Source: Ornithodoros turicata (lineage: Eukaryota; Arthropoda; Arachnida; Ixodida; Argasidae). From it: a stretch of DNA of 64,000 bases. The notes beneath the pieces were generated by a model. That model made no database searches and was not told where the DNA came from. It was given only the letters and a program-made list of their open reading frames with translations. A program made the translations under genes and the position numbers. Shown here in pieces: positions 27,201-33,206 of the stretch (positions within the stretch are counted from its first letter, which is position 1; each line of letters starts with the position of its first letter). The stretch is taken from contig NC_088209.1 of the NCBI RefSeq assembly GCF_037126465.1, positions 2,852,001 to 2,916,000 of the forward strand. The letters are read 5' to 3'.

Positions 27201-30124
27201 ATGAGTGAGCAAAAATGTGAGAGTGAAAAGAGGATTGAGAGAGAGTGTCTGGTTTCTCCCTTCAGATGAAAGGAGGATAAGTGAGAGAGAGAGTGTGTGT
27301 GTAGCTGGTTTGTCCCTTCAGATGACACACCCTTGGAAGTCGCTAAGAAGGCGTGTTAGCTTAGTTCAATTGGTAGCGCCCTGGATAGGTAATCCAAAGA
27401 TGTGGGTTCGAGTCCTACAGCTGGCTAACCTTTTCAGTGATTTTCATCCTTCATCGTTCATTTCTTAGGCAATTTGAGGCTTTGAATGTGTTTGTCCTTT
27501 CTATATTGTTCCAGCCCCAGACATCAGTTCTCTCTTGGGCGGCAAAGTACAGGGCGGGTGCTCTAAAATGTCAATCACATTTTCGCGCGTGACTCTCTAT
27601 CTACTTCAGAGTCAGGCTTCCACTACCACACAGTGAATAATTTGTGCCAGAGAAACATAAAGAGAAAAAATAGTGGTGGCCGTGCACGGCGTAAAAAATA
27701 AATCAACAAATACGACCACACAGACTTTCGTCTTCGTGCTTTTCCTCTGCGCCCATTTTGCTACAGTTTGTTGTTCTTATTGTATTTTGTTACACAGTGC
27801 TTGGTAACCACACTTTTTTTCATAGGTTTCTCTGGCAAAAATTCTTTACCGTGAGGTAGCGGAAGTCTGCGCGTCAGTCAAGGAAGTGTGGGGTCATGCA
27901 CGAAAATGACCGACTTTTTAGAGCACCCACCCTGTATGAACGCAGGCGATCTCAGCTGGTCGCGCTGAGGTGCAGAGGTACCCGACAATGGCATATAGCA
28001 ACCACAAGGAGAGAGGCTGGAAGAAAAGGCGGGAGAGAGAGTGAGAGTAATTGGGGAGAGCAAAGGCGATACTTTGTGACAGCGCCCAAGTCTTTGAGGC
28101 CCCAAACCCGACACAGTGGGCAGTGGGCCATGGCTCCTTCCCCTGTTTTGAACGAATCACGACACAGTATGATATACATTCGGTGTGGTGGTTGGCTAGG
28201 AGCGTGCACTGTGGTGAAGTTCAATTTCAACAGTTTGCTGCGACATGTGAGAACGGCGCACTGGTTGGAAATACCAGTTGTGTATCCAGGAGAACATTTC
28301 GGGATGAGTTCCGTGGGGACATTTCTGGGGAAGGACCATTTCACCCCCATTTTCGTTTCCCAAGCGCACTACCAAAGGCGCAATTTCTGGCTGGAAGGGT
28401 TTGAACCACACCCCAGACCCAGTGAGAGATACACACCCCAGTGAGAGATATCGTTCTTAACGTGTTTGCCTATCGTATCTATCAATGCAGTTCACTCCTT
28501 GCGGCTCGCGAGCTTGGTTTCTAGTCACTATGAAAGTTCTATAGACAATGGCGATGTGCGAAGGTTCGCTGCAATTGCATCTGAGCTTTCTCGATTGATT
28601 TTGCGGTAGTTTTTCATTCCGTGGTTAGCGCCGCGAAGCACTTGTGGCTATGAGCGGTGTACGGACGTGGAGAGATGGAGAGAGGACGACAGGAAGGAGT
28701 GGGGGATAGGGTGTTAGTATGCATCTTGGGCCGACTTCAGGGGAACTGTGCCGACATTCGCCTGGAAAGTCTTCGGAAAATCCAGGGAAGACTTCAGACA
28801 GCATAGCCGGGGAAAGGATTCCAACCCGTGTCACCTCCTAGTCTCGGCGTGGACAGCGATCACTCTGACCACTATGCCACGGGAGCTTTTTTTGGTAGTG
28901 CGCGATTAGTGGCGTCCAATTGCCCGCACAGCACAGCCGCAATATTTCATGTACGTGGGACATCTGACGACGATGGAGTCGCTTCCCATGGCGAAGGCAA
29001 AGCTGTTCAACATGTTTTGTCACTGGCAATTAATTACGCTGGTAATTATGGGTCGAAAGCCTGGTGCTTCTTCTGAGAGTGCCCCCCATTAGGCGAGAGA
29101 CTGAAAATCCAACATGAGGTACAACATAAGCCGTGTAGATAGAAAGAGGATCTTGCAGTTGCTTGCAATTATGGCAAATACGGGTCAACAGCGTAGCTTC
29201 ATGTTATTCGCGTCAATGTTTTACTTGCCGGAGGGTTATGGGTAGAGGAAAGGTTCAACTGGATTTCATAATCGTTCCTGGTTTTTACGGTGATATCCGT
29301 GATAACGTGGATTCACATGCATACTTACACCCCCTTGTAAAGCTCCTTGATTTTCATTTGCTCTCAACACATTGCAATCATTTAAAGGACCGAAAAAGCC
29401 TTTCAAACTCGTACTACAGAAGGGAGGAAAATTCCACGTTGTAGAACGGCATTGTTCGCTTCGATACCAACTTCCCACGTTACTAAACGAACACATTCGC
29501 CTTTTCGAAATGCCTGAGTTGAATAGGATCACTAAGAAACGGCTACGCATGTACTGGGGAATGTACGTAGAGGCTTAAGTTGTGTTGTGTTGTGTTGTTA
29601 ATACTGCTACTGTTCCTATTTTTCAGGTCATCGCTACATGTGAATCCTATTTATAGTGGTATTCATGCACAGTGTTAAAAAGTGTTTTTCCTTTTTTGTC
29701 CTCTTTGGTGAACCATATTGCTGTAAAACATGCGTTTCTCGCCAACACCGCCATGTGATGTCGCGGACCCCAGGTGTTCTCAACTACAGAAATATAGCTT
29801 TTTTTCCTGGGGCTACCGCCATCTTGAAGGGAAACGGGAAAAAAAAGAAAAAATATATAAAAAATGTACGAAAGCACGAACCTAAATTCTACCTCTTCTC
29901 TACCCTCACACAAGAACTTTACCTCTTTTTAGCTGCGAGAAGTGAAAAAAGCAGTGGCCAAGATCTCTGGGCTCCCACGACAAGGATGGGCGATCTTCGA
30001 CGTGGACAGAGACACTTTCGACTGGAATTGTCCGAATAATAACAACAAAGTCAGGGATCGTCTGCAAACTGTCATCGACTTCCTTAAAGCGGAGGGCGCT
30101 GATGTCCTTCCTCCGCATCACTAG
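2930..30124 (+). CDS. Chitinase-like (GH18-fold) secreted protein, host gene, 7 exons, 5' end missing
   Basis: Seven exons join in phase: 2930-3200, 8468-8609, 11796-11923, 13960-14077, 14694-14873, 18820-18939, 29933-30124 (1151 nt, about 383 codons). Each internal boundary has a pyrimidine-rich AG acceptor and a GT donor such as GTAAGT, GTATGT or GTGAGT, and codon phases agree at all six junctions. The frame ends at TAG 30124, with AATAAA at 30151. Order of features: a CDLIFFTHVVFD strand (like the first GH18 strand), KHFGVLSVFGG, TYDIILIHTHV, and a final GWAIFDVDRDTFDWNC strand like the last GH18 strand. The usual DxxDxDxE catalytic motif is not visible, so this is probably a non-catalytic family member. 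The gene structure is strong; the family call is an inference from strand patterns. The first exon begins mid-codon, so the signal peptide and start codon lie upstream. Confidence 0.72.
3394..3597. repeat. Foldback MITE, family A, copy 1
   Basis: Inverted arms start with CTAGCCAACCATCATCCCGA at 3394 and close near 3559. The right flank reads GAGCGTGCTATGTGGTGAAG. The same palindromic unit recurs at 30675-30895, and its right flank alone recurs at 28190-28235, so this is a dispersed family. It lies in the first recognised intron. No coding capacity. Confidence 0.75.
3757..4088. repeat. Foldback element with GGGGACACGGACAGAC arms
   Basis: The left arm (about 3757-3845) reads towards CGCAGGGGACACGGACAGAC. 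The right arm (about 4042-4088) is its imperfect complement, GTCTGTCCGTGTCCCCTG followed by GGGTTTATCGCTTT. The arm ends resemble the TCTGTTCCGTGTCTC arms of the elements at 8826-8975 and 9692-9903, so they may be distant relatives. Confidence 0.55.
4850..5450 (-). pseudogene. Penelope-like element remnant (GIY-YIG endonuclease end)
   Basis: The minus strand encodes the C-terminal part of a Penelope-like element: a cysteine linker (CNLPRCKTC), the GIY-YIG start (NVIYCIECG then FIGETGQQ), and downstream, in another frame, a HFNVPGHKFDN segment and a HPSGINKS tail typical of this endonuclease. A frameshift with loss of the stretch after GETGQQ breaks the domain. No reverse transcriptase remains upstream. 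This copy is 5'-truncated and dead. It differs from the element at 60.8-62.8 kb, which keeps YIGETRNTIRERFYGH in one frame. Confidence 0.8.
5450..6900. other. Intronic DNA without recognised features
   Basis: This stretch lies between the Penelope remnant and a minisatellite, inside the first recognised host intron. The open frames are short and overlap on both strands. I see no protein family, RNA gene or clear repeat. Confidence 0.4.
6905..7190. repeat. Degenerate minisatellite (about 28-bp unit)
   Basis: The unit varies around TTCCTTAATGTGACAGTTAA, with GTGAC or GTGGC about every 26-30 bases. Around ten degenerate copies can be followed. It creates a spurious repetitive minus-strand frame (TATLR-like repeats) that is not a gene. 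Confidence 0.65.
7506..8415. repeat. Long inverted-repeat (foldback) element with nested MITE
   Basis: The left arm (about 7506-7770) starts ACAGGGTTCGCC. The right arm (about 8165-8413) is its imperfect complement, ending GGCGAACCTGT. Shared words include GACGTATTATG, GGCCTAATCG and GCGTTGCAGA. The arms are about 250 bp, far longer than typical MITE ends. The loop holds another inverted-repeat element at 7797-8160. The right arm ends about 50 bp before the exon at 8468, so this hairpin could affect that splice site if transcribed. Confidence 0.7.
7797..8160. mobile_element. MITE with GGCTGCGTTCCAATA ends
   Basis: The left end reads GGGCTGCGTTCCAATA; the right end is TATTGGAGCGCAGCC, its near-complement. 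The element is about 360 bp and has no coding frame. It sits in the loop of the larger foldback element. I could not identify a clean target duplication. Confidence 0.55.
8468..8609 (+). CDS. Host gene exon B (chitinase-like)
   Basis: The acceptor is TTTTTTCGCGTACAG; the donor is GTATGT at 8610. The first base completes the split glycine codon from exon A. It encodes FLGAFKSKLEST, then NIKHFGVLSVFGGSETTT. Where an active GH18 enzyme would show FDGIDIDWE after this kind of strand, the sequence reads FGVLSVFGGSE, without the acidic residues. Confidence 0.75.
8826..8975. repeat. Foldback MITE, family B, copy 1
   Basis: It opens with a GGTAGAAGTGCAAGGGTG word, then near-perfect arms: GTAAAAACGACGATAAAACC followed by AGAGACACGGAACAGA, and the complement ending TTTTTGCACATTAC. 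The loop is only about 18 bases. The same lead word and arm sequence are found at 9692-9903. Confidence 0.75.
9600..10740 (+). pseudogene. Non-LTR retrotransposon reverse transcriptase remnant
   Basis: Before the insertion at 9692, the frame reads GVPQGTILDILLFLLYINEL, the classic motif before the RT catalytic loop. After it, the frame continues with VRLFADGCVLYR (catalytic FADD changed to FADG) and EWCSNWQMQLNSSKCK. Near 10430-10740 a C-terminal ASAIWNPHQPYLIASL stretch follows in another frame. This is the Jockey/CR1-type arrangement. Stops, frameshifts and loss of the second catalytic Asp show it is dead. It lies in sense orientation in the host intron. Confidence 0.8.
9692..9903. mobile_element. 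Foldback MITE, family B, copy 2, inserted in an RT gene
   Basis: This copy starts ATGGTAGAAGTGCAAGGGTG and ends with TGTTCCGTGTCTCAGGTTTA then TCGTCGTTTT. It splits the RT reading frame at 9600-10740. The bases TTGCC flank it on both sides, consistent with a short target duplication. It is less symmetrical than copy 1 and holds a small AATTAAAT-rich hairpin. Confidence 0.7.
10929..11694. mobile_element. Mariner-like foldback MITE (CAGGGTGTTTCA ends)
   Basis: The ends CAGGGTGTTTCA (10929) and TGAAACACCCTG (ending 11694) are inverted. The left flank is TA; the right flank is CA, which may be a mutated TA duplication. The arms extend imperfectly for more than 300 bases each: GCGGGAAATC at the left and a matching stretch ending GATTTCCCGC-like at the right. 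Two similar spurious frames on opposite strands reflect this symmetry. The element ends about 100 bp before the exon at 11796. Confidence 0.7.
11796..11923 (+). CDS. Host gene exon C (chitinase-like)
   Basis: The acceptor is TTTCGGCTTGCAG; the donor GTAAGT starts at 11924. Phase 0 in, two bases (AA) out. It encodes KFRSMCDQHDPNPGVNHK, then LIVIGITARKGAKQFKRWM, a strand-plus-helix typical of the middle of a TIM barrel. Confidence 0.75.
12000..12420 (+). pseudogene. RNase H domain remnant of a non-LTR retrotransposon
   Basis: The + strand contains AAEYAILF-like, then QEWAVFTDSKSVLQAIENAG, the hallmark ETD/TDS region of retroelement RNase H, then AYHLVYEAGHRLVLQWALP and CGNEQVGSA. The order matches the C-terminal RNase H of Jockey/I-type elements. 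Frameshifts and a stop separate the pieces. It may belong to the same dead element family as 9600-10740 or be a separate insertion. Confidence 0.7.
12530..12687. repeat. Near-perfect hairpin (about 62-bp arms)
   Basis: The left arm (12530-12592) and right arm (12625-12687) are complementary with few mismatches. Key words are GAGAGGTAGCAAGCGAGCTG and TTAAAAACCCGAGAC. The loop is about 32 bases and A-rich. It sits in the intron between exons C and D. No target duplication is evident. Confidence 0.8.
13960..14077 (+). CDS. Host gene exon D (chitinase-like)
   Basis: The acceptor is CTATATTTCAG; the donor is GTAAGA at 14078. The first base completes an Asn codon begun in exon C, and the exon ends on a full codon. 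It encodes TYDIILIHTHVSYWDTTSF and a Trp/Ser-rich loop with a cysteine near the end. Confidence 0.75.
14694..14873 (+). CDS. Host gene exon E (chitinase-like)
   Basis: The acceptor is ATTCCATTGCAG; the donor is GTGAGT at 14874. Exactly 60 codons, phase 0 at both ends. It encodes DLQSTSFDLSRNPVYMLTLG, then a Ser/Thr-rich loop and TSMTVADYTG. This is the shortest recognised intron upstream (616 bp). Confidence 0.75.
14874..17380. other. Intron with simple repeats, no gene seen
   Basis: Contents include a short ATACAATAC-type repeat near 15325-15365, a T-run at 15472-15491 and a duplicated ATGGCTACACACGGG word near 16595-16630. Frames here are short and unlike known families. A GGCGGTGTCACACTGGGCC word near 15911 resembles a transposon end, but I found no partner. 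Confidence 0.4.
17380..18411 (+). pseudogene. Ty3/Gypsy integrase remnant
   Basis: The + strand encodes the integrase core: FSHVHVDLVGLLPPS, YLLTCVDRFTRWPE, IARFGVPSII, TAYHPSLNGFVEQFHRQLK, then a C-terminal PLDLRYDGPFRFL segment. This order fits a Gypsy-class pol C-terminus. A TGA at 17624-17626 interrupts it where a Trp is expected before IARFG. The second catalytic Asp is lost (TLRGQF where TDRGRQF is usual), and several frameshifts follow. No LTR, RT or gag was found nearby, so this is a fragment. Confidence 0.85.
18820..18939 (+). CDS. Host gene exon F (chitinase-like)
   Basis: The acceptor is TTTTTTTATATTGCAG; the donor is GTTCGT at 18940. Exactly 40 codons, phase 0 at both ends. It encodes ACSTDLATTVMSSQEKYMVS, then YDDKDTLLIK, similar in pattern to the strand before the last helix of GH18 proteins. 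The 10,993-bp intron that follows holds the tRNA-like array. Confidence 0.72.
19793..19868 (-). tRNA. tRNA-Thr-like sequence (inverted copy, probable pseudogene)
   Basis: The minus strand folds as a 76-nt tRNA: acceptor GTTAGCT/TGCTAAC with one mismatch, D arm GCTC/GAGC fully paired around AATTGGTA, anticodon loop CTGGTAA with U33 and anticodon GGT (Thr), and T loop TTCGAGT. The T stem is mismatched. The pol III A box (TAGCTCAATTGG) and B box (GGTTCGAGTCC) are intact, and TTTT follows. This copy has better D and anticodon arms than the 20 array copies. Its flanks (GGAAGTCGCT before, CAGTGA after) match the array unit in inverted orientation. Confidence 0.6.
19891..27535 (+). repeat. 385-bp tandem array, 20 units, each with a tRNA-like gene
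   Basis: Successive units repeat with a period of exactly 385 bases and almost no substitutions. Unit landmarks are GTTGCCGCTTGCGTCGATCC, a GAGAGAGAGTGTGTGTGT microsatellite, CTTGGAAGTCGCTAAGAAGG, then the tRNA-like sequence. The first unit lacks about 45 bases because later units contain an internal duplication of the GGTTTGTCCCTTCAGATGA segment. Four consecutive units (near 22180, 22565, 22950, 23335) share CGTCGAGTG instead of CGTCGTGTG. The units near 25550, 26705 and 27475 share GGCTTTGAATG. Each unit opens an 87-codon frame, but it starts at GTG and runs through the tRNA-like part, so it is not a protein gene. The whole array lies in the last intron of the chitinase-like gene. Confidence 0.97.
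20040..20114 (+). tRNA. tRNA-Thr-like unit, first of 20 (others every 385 bases to 27355)
   Basis: A 75-nt cloverleaf candidate: acceptor GTTAGCT/GGCTAAC (one G-U pair), D arm GTTC/GCGC poorly paired, anticodon stem CTGGA/TCCAA, loop TAGGTAA with GGT in the anticodon position but A instead of U33, T stem GTGGG/CCTAC with loop TTCGAGT. The A box TAGTTCAATTGG and B box GGTTCGAGTCC fit pol III consensus, and CTTTTC follows at once. Copies begin at 20040 + 385k for k = 0 to 19. The missing U33 and weak D arm argue against decoding function, while the intact promoter boxes suggest they could be transcribed. Confidence 0.6.
27550..27934. mobile_element. Mariner-like MITE (CAGGGCGGGTGCTCTAAAA ends)
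   Basis: The left end CAGGGCGGGTGCTCTAAAA at 27550 and right end TTTTTAGAGCACCCACCCTG closing at 27934 are inverted, with TA on both sides. TA duplication is typical of Tc1/mariner MITEs. It starts about 15 bases beyond the last array unit. Its 385-bp length equals the array period, which I take as coincidence because the sequences are unrelated. Confidence 0.8.
28186..28240. repeat. Foldback MITE family A, partial copy
   Basis: GGTTGGCTAGGAGCGTGC followed by GTGGTGAAGTTCAATTTC matches the right end of the family A elements at 3394-3597 and 30675-30895. The left arm is missing. Confidence 0.6.
28620..28888 (-). mobile_element. tRNA-derived SINE
   Basis: The minus strand begins GCTCCCGTGGCATAGTGGTC, a tRNA-like head with A box TGGCATAGTGG, then a B-box-like GGGTTGGAATCC. 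The body follows with CTGGATTTTCCGAAGACTTT, CGGCACAGTTCCCCTGAAGT, CCCCCACTCCTTCCTGTCGT and CTCATAGCCACAAGTGCTTC. From memory, this body resembles a SINE family common in hard-tick genomes; that match needs a database check. No clear target duplication or A-tail was found. Confidence 0.75.
29933..30124 (+). CDS. Host gene terminal exon G (chitinase-like)
   Basis: The acceptor is TTTACCTCTTTTTAG. The exon enters in phase 0 and ends at TAG (30122-30124), so it encodes 63 residues. It reads LREVKKAVAKISGLPRQG, then WAIFDVDRDTFDWNC and a final helix. The GWAIFDVDRD strand with the following Cys looks like the last barrel strand of GH18 proteins. Confidence 0.78.
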   Translation: MREVKKAVAKISGLPRQGWAIFDVDRDTFDWNCPNNNNKVRDRLQTVIDFLKAEGADVLPPHH

Positions 30125-30150
30125 CTGTTTTTATATTGTGACTGCAAAAA

Positions 30151-30156
30151 AATAAA
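30151..30156 (+). promoter_or_regulatory. Polyadenylation signal of the chitinase-like gene
   Basis: AATAAA lies 27 bases after the TAG stop, in an A-rich stretch. This supports 30124 as the real gene end. Confidence 0.7.
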
Positions 30157-30674
30157 AGAAAAAACTGAAGAAATGTGAGGTACTTTTGTCCACTATTTGT
30201 TATTTATTTTCTTGGTACTTGCAGCCAAGTTCGTATTACTCATAACGATTCCAACCTAATCGGAGGATGCTTTCCAAAGTTTATTGTCTTTCAAGAACTC
30301 CGAATTGTAGTGATAAGAGCTCCCACGTGGAGTCATTATTTTCAGAGGGTCTTTCCGCAGGCCCATGATAGCGTCTACTAGCCTCTGTTGTATGGTCTGC
30401 TGTCTCTCTCACTGCGATTAAGTTTTGTCATTTTGGTGGTGGTGGTGGTAAACTGGCTTGCCGTTGTTGGCATCACGGATGTGGCTGCGTCACGACTGTA
30501 GCCAGGATGAGATGAGATGATGTGATAACAGATGAAGGAATGAAGACGGCCGGAAGTTACGATCTAAGGCAGTCACTGCCCTATGACACTGCCAGAGTTG
30601 ATGAGAAGTCCGAGCAGTGCTCATAGCCTTCGAGCGAGGCCCGATTCCTGGGTTTTGTCATCTTCTTTTCTCGC

Positions 30675-30895
30675 TAGCACGCTCCTAGCCAACCATCATC
30701 CCGAATGGCAACGTTCTCACCCCAGATTTGTTGGAAACGGCAGGCGGATACTATTCTATGGCCATTATGCACGGCACAGAATAGGCTCCGCCTCCTACTT
30801 TCAACAAATCAGAGCCGAGAACGTTGTCATTCGGGATGATGGTTTGGCTAGGAGCGTGCTATGTGCTGAAGTTCATTTTTAGGAGTGTAGTATCT
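30675..30895. repeat. Foldback MITE, family A, copy 2
   Basis: It begins near GCACGCTCCTAGCCAACC and closes with GGTTTGGCTAGGAGCGTGC. The arms contain CATCATCCCGAATGGCAACG and its complement. The centre has GGCGGATACTATTCTAT and its inverse AGAATAGGCTCCGCC. It is less decayed than copy 1 at 3394-3597, with which it shares about 80% of positions by eye. Confidence 0.75.
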
Positions 30896-31294
30896 TCAAA
30901 TCACGGTATGCACGTCCTGTTCCCTGGCCCCAACAGATGTTATGATGAGTTGTGCCACAGTTCCCACTTCTTGAGCTATCCTCACACTTGCCAGAATCAG
31001 GAACATCACGCTGTGCTGTGTACTCCACACTCAGTGGCCTCGCAACGTAGACTCAGTTATTATATTGTTTACTCCATATGTTTACTCCATACAACCAGGA
31101 AGCACTTCCCACATTTCATTTCTTTTTTTTGTATGTGCTTAGAGGAATACAGAAGACCATCCTTAAACTTCTCAGATTAAGACGTTTCTTGAAAGTACGT
31201 TAGCGCTGAATAGCGCTAAAGGTTTTGGTGTGTGCAATTTGTCTACAAGAAAAAAAAATACAAACTCACACGAACATGGCTCCGCGCATTCACC

Positions 31295-31850
31295 CTTGGC
31301 GGGCGTTTACACGGGCAAACTTTCTACACCAACTCTGACCAACTTTGGAGTTGGTGGCAGTCGGCCGACATCACCAACCATGACCAACTCGAGTTGCTGG
31401 GAATCGGTCGCCGAGCGAAAACTTCGGAGAGTTGGTGGTGGTCTAACCAATTAACGTGAGGAGCATTGCCACGTAACCCTCGAGGGCGTCAAGCGATTTC
31501 ATTCCTGTCGTACTGCCTGGCATGGCTTCAAATCCTGCAAGGGTACTAGTTTTTCTTTTTTTTCTTTTACTAGCGCTATATAAACATATGAGTAGGCATT
31601 TTTTTTAGATACTGGTGACCTTCTGGCGAAATAAAAAGGCTTCGTTTTGATTAATGACAGTTAAAAGAAAGTCACCAGCGGTTGTACTTGAACCCATACT
31701 CCCCGATTGCCGTAGGGTTGGTTGTGGGCGGAGCTAACGAGTTGGTACGTGTGAACGTGGAGACGGCACCGTCTTGAAGTTGGTCCAAAGACGTTGCTTC
31801 GAGTTGGTCTGAGTTGGTGCTGAAAATCTGCCCGTGTGAACGCCCCCTTA
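31295..31850. mobile_element. TIR element (MITE) with GGGCGTTYACACGGGC ends
   Basis: The left end is GGCGGGCGTTTACACGGGCA, then CACCAACTCTGACCAACT. The right end is the inverse: GTTGGTCTGAGTTGGTGCTG, then GCCCGTGTGAACGCCCC. Inside are many CCAACT/AGTTGG words. There is no coding frame. The target duplication is unclear. Confidence 0.6.
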
Positions 31851-31983
31851 GCTTGCCACTCCGTGTATAACGGGGACGATGAAGTATGATGACACATCAC
31901 CGATGACGTAAGGAAAACTAATTCTGGGTTGCAGGTCAGTAGGAGTCAGCGCCTTGTCTCTTTGCCGCCGTAAACCAGTTTTG

Positions 31984-32269
31984 TCAGTTACCCACATAAT
32001 TGGGGACAGAACGAGCGGAAGAATGATTACCGAGCCAGGAGAAAGGTGTGAAATCGTTCGTTGGGGAGATTCGCTCAAAGACAGGGACTCAATCATTCTA
32101 TCGCAGCATCATTTATTTGCGACCATGTCTCGCGGTACCTGAAGTAAGAAAGCTACAAACACATACACACAAAAAGTTAACGTGCCCTTGCACGGTCGTT
32201 GTCGTCTTCCCTTTCTAACACGTTTCCATCCACCAGCACAAAATTGTTACACGCAAAAACGTTCTAACA
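31984..32269 (-). repeat. Probable 3' LTR of the degenerate BEL/Pao element
   Basis: On the minus strand, a G-rich tract (GGTGGGGGGGGAGG, polypurine-like) is followed at 32269 by TGTTAGAACG, a plausible LTR start just beyond the pol stop codon. AATAAA lies about 155 bases inside. The end near 31984 (…ACTGACA) is a guess. No matching 5' LTR was found to the right. Confidence 0.45.
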
Positions 32270-32309
32270 ACCTCCCCCCCCACCCGAAAAAAAAAGGCTT
32301 ACGCACATT

Positions 32310-32484
32310 TTAACCGTCGGCCAGTTCTAGCGGATACAGCAGTTGCACCGGTATTCTTCGCAAAGCCCCATCAGGTAGGCGTATGGTGCAAGCCCTGACT
32401 TTCTCATCTCTGCCGCAGAATGCGTCCACAATCCCACGCAACTTCCAGAGCGGCTGTGCTTGTTTCTCATCGTGGATGATGGCT
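32310..32484 (-). pseudogene. BEL/Pao pol C-terminus, severed by the Polinton
   Basis: The minus strand encodes PLWKLRGIVDAFCGRDEKVR and RIPVQLLYPLELADG, then a stop. This is the DUF5641-type end of BEL/Pao pol, where a tryptophan-anchored strand precedes a PGxDG-like loop and RxPVxxLxPLE. The upstream part continues beyond the Polinton at 45788, and the target-site copy ATGGCT (32479-32484) lies in this frame. The intact reading frame on this side suggests the split is not very old. Confidence 0.85.
32479..32484. repeat. Polinton target-site duplication, left
   Basis: ATGGCT stands directly before the Polinton end AGTAGTATAG; the same six bases follow the other end at 45788-45793. Six-base duplications are the rule for Polintons. 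Confidence 0.93.
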
Positions 32485-33178
32485 AGTAGTATAGAAAGAA
32501 GTCCTATAGCCAAGAGTTTTCTCTAATCCAATTCCAATCCAATTCCAATCCAATTCTAAGCCATAATCCAGTTATAATCCAACACAATCCAGTTCTAAGC
32601 CAACACAAGCCAAATCCAAAGCCATCTGATTGGCCGCCATTAGCCCCCGCCCACTTCATGTTGATTGGGCCATGCTAAGCCTACTGATCTGATTGGCCGC
32701 CATTAGCTCCGCCCACTTTACGTTGATTGGCCCATGCTATGCCTACTGATCTTTGATTGGCTTACCGTAGCTCCGCTCCTTCATGCTAATTAGTTGGCTT
32801 GGCTCCGCCCAGTTCACGCTGAATGGCCCGTGCTAAGCCTTGACTGATCATTGATTGGTTGACTGTAGCTCCGCCCCTTTATGCTAATTACTCGTGTCTG
32901 CCCACTTCACGCTGATTGGTGCATGCGTATCGCTGAGCACAGCTCCACCCCTTTATGCCGATTAACTGGCTCCGCTGATTGGTCCATTCGAAGCCTACTG
33001 ATCACTCTCCACATTTTCCAGACTTTCTAAGCCCTCTGATTGGCCGTCCCCCGTTTAAGCCCACCGATTGGCCCCATTCTAAGCCCACTGATTGGCTGAC
33101 TAAGTCCGCTGAACATAGCCTTCGTTAGCGCCCGCCAGATGGCGCGCTCGGCAGCGACCCTGCTGCGGCTTTATCTCA
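32485..33178 (+). repeat. Polinton left terminal inverted repeat, promoter-like
   Basis: The outer 120 bases are AATCCAATTCC-type short repeats. The inner part is a degenerate tandem of about 110-bp units. I count 11 ATTGG (inverted CCAAT) boxes, several CTCCGCCC GC-boxes and ATGCTAATTA octamer-like words. The inner edge is CGGCTTTATCTCA. The mirror copy is at 45084-45787. Both copies face inwards, so each could act as promoter for the gene next to it. Confidence 0.9.
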
Positions 33179-33206
33179 TACATCCAAACTTACCTCGTGC
33201 CACCAG

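Noticed and set aside
20275..27468. Nineteen identical 87-codon open frames suggesting a tandem protein family
   Set aside because: They start at GTG, have no ATG until mid-frame, and run through the tRNA-like sequence. They exist only because the repeat lacks stops in that frame.
19891..27535. CRISPR-like array
   Set aside because: Repeats and spacers are both invariant, the unit is 385 bp, and the genome is animal.
27550..27934. MITE length equals the 385-bp array period
   Set aside because: The sequences share nothing and the MITE has its own TA-flanked inverted ends, so I treat the equal length as chance.
27896..28444. A 182-codon + strand frame as a host gene
   Set aside because: It begins in a MITE end and crosses a partial foldback copy. 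There is no family resemblance and no splice-site pattern.
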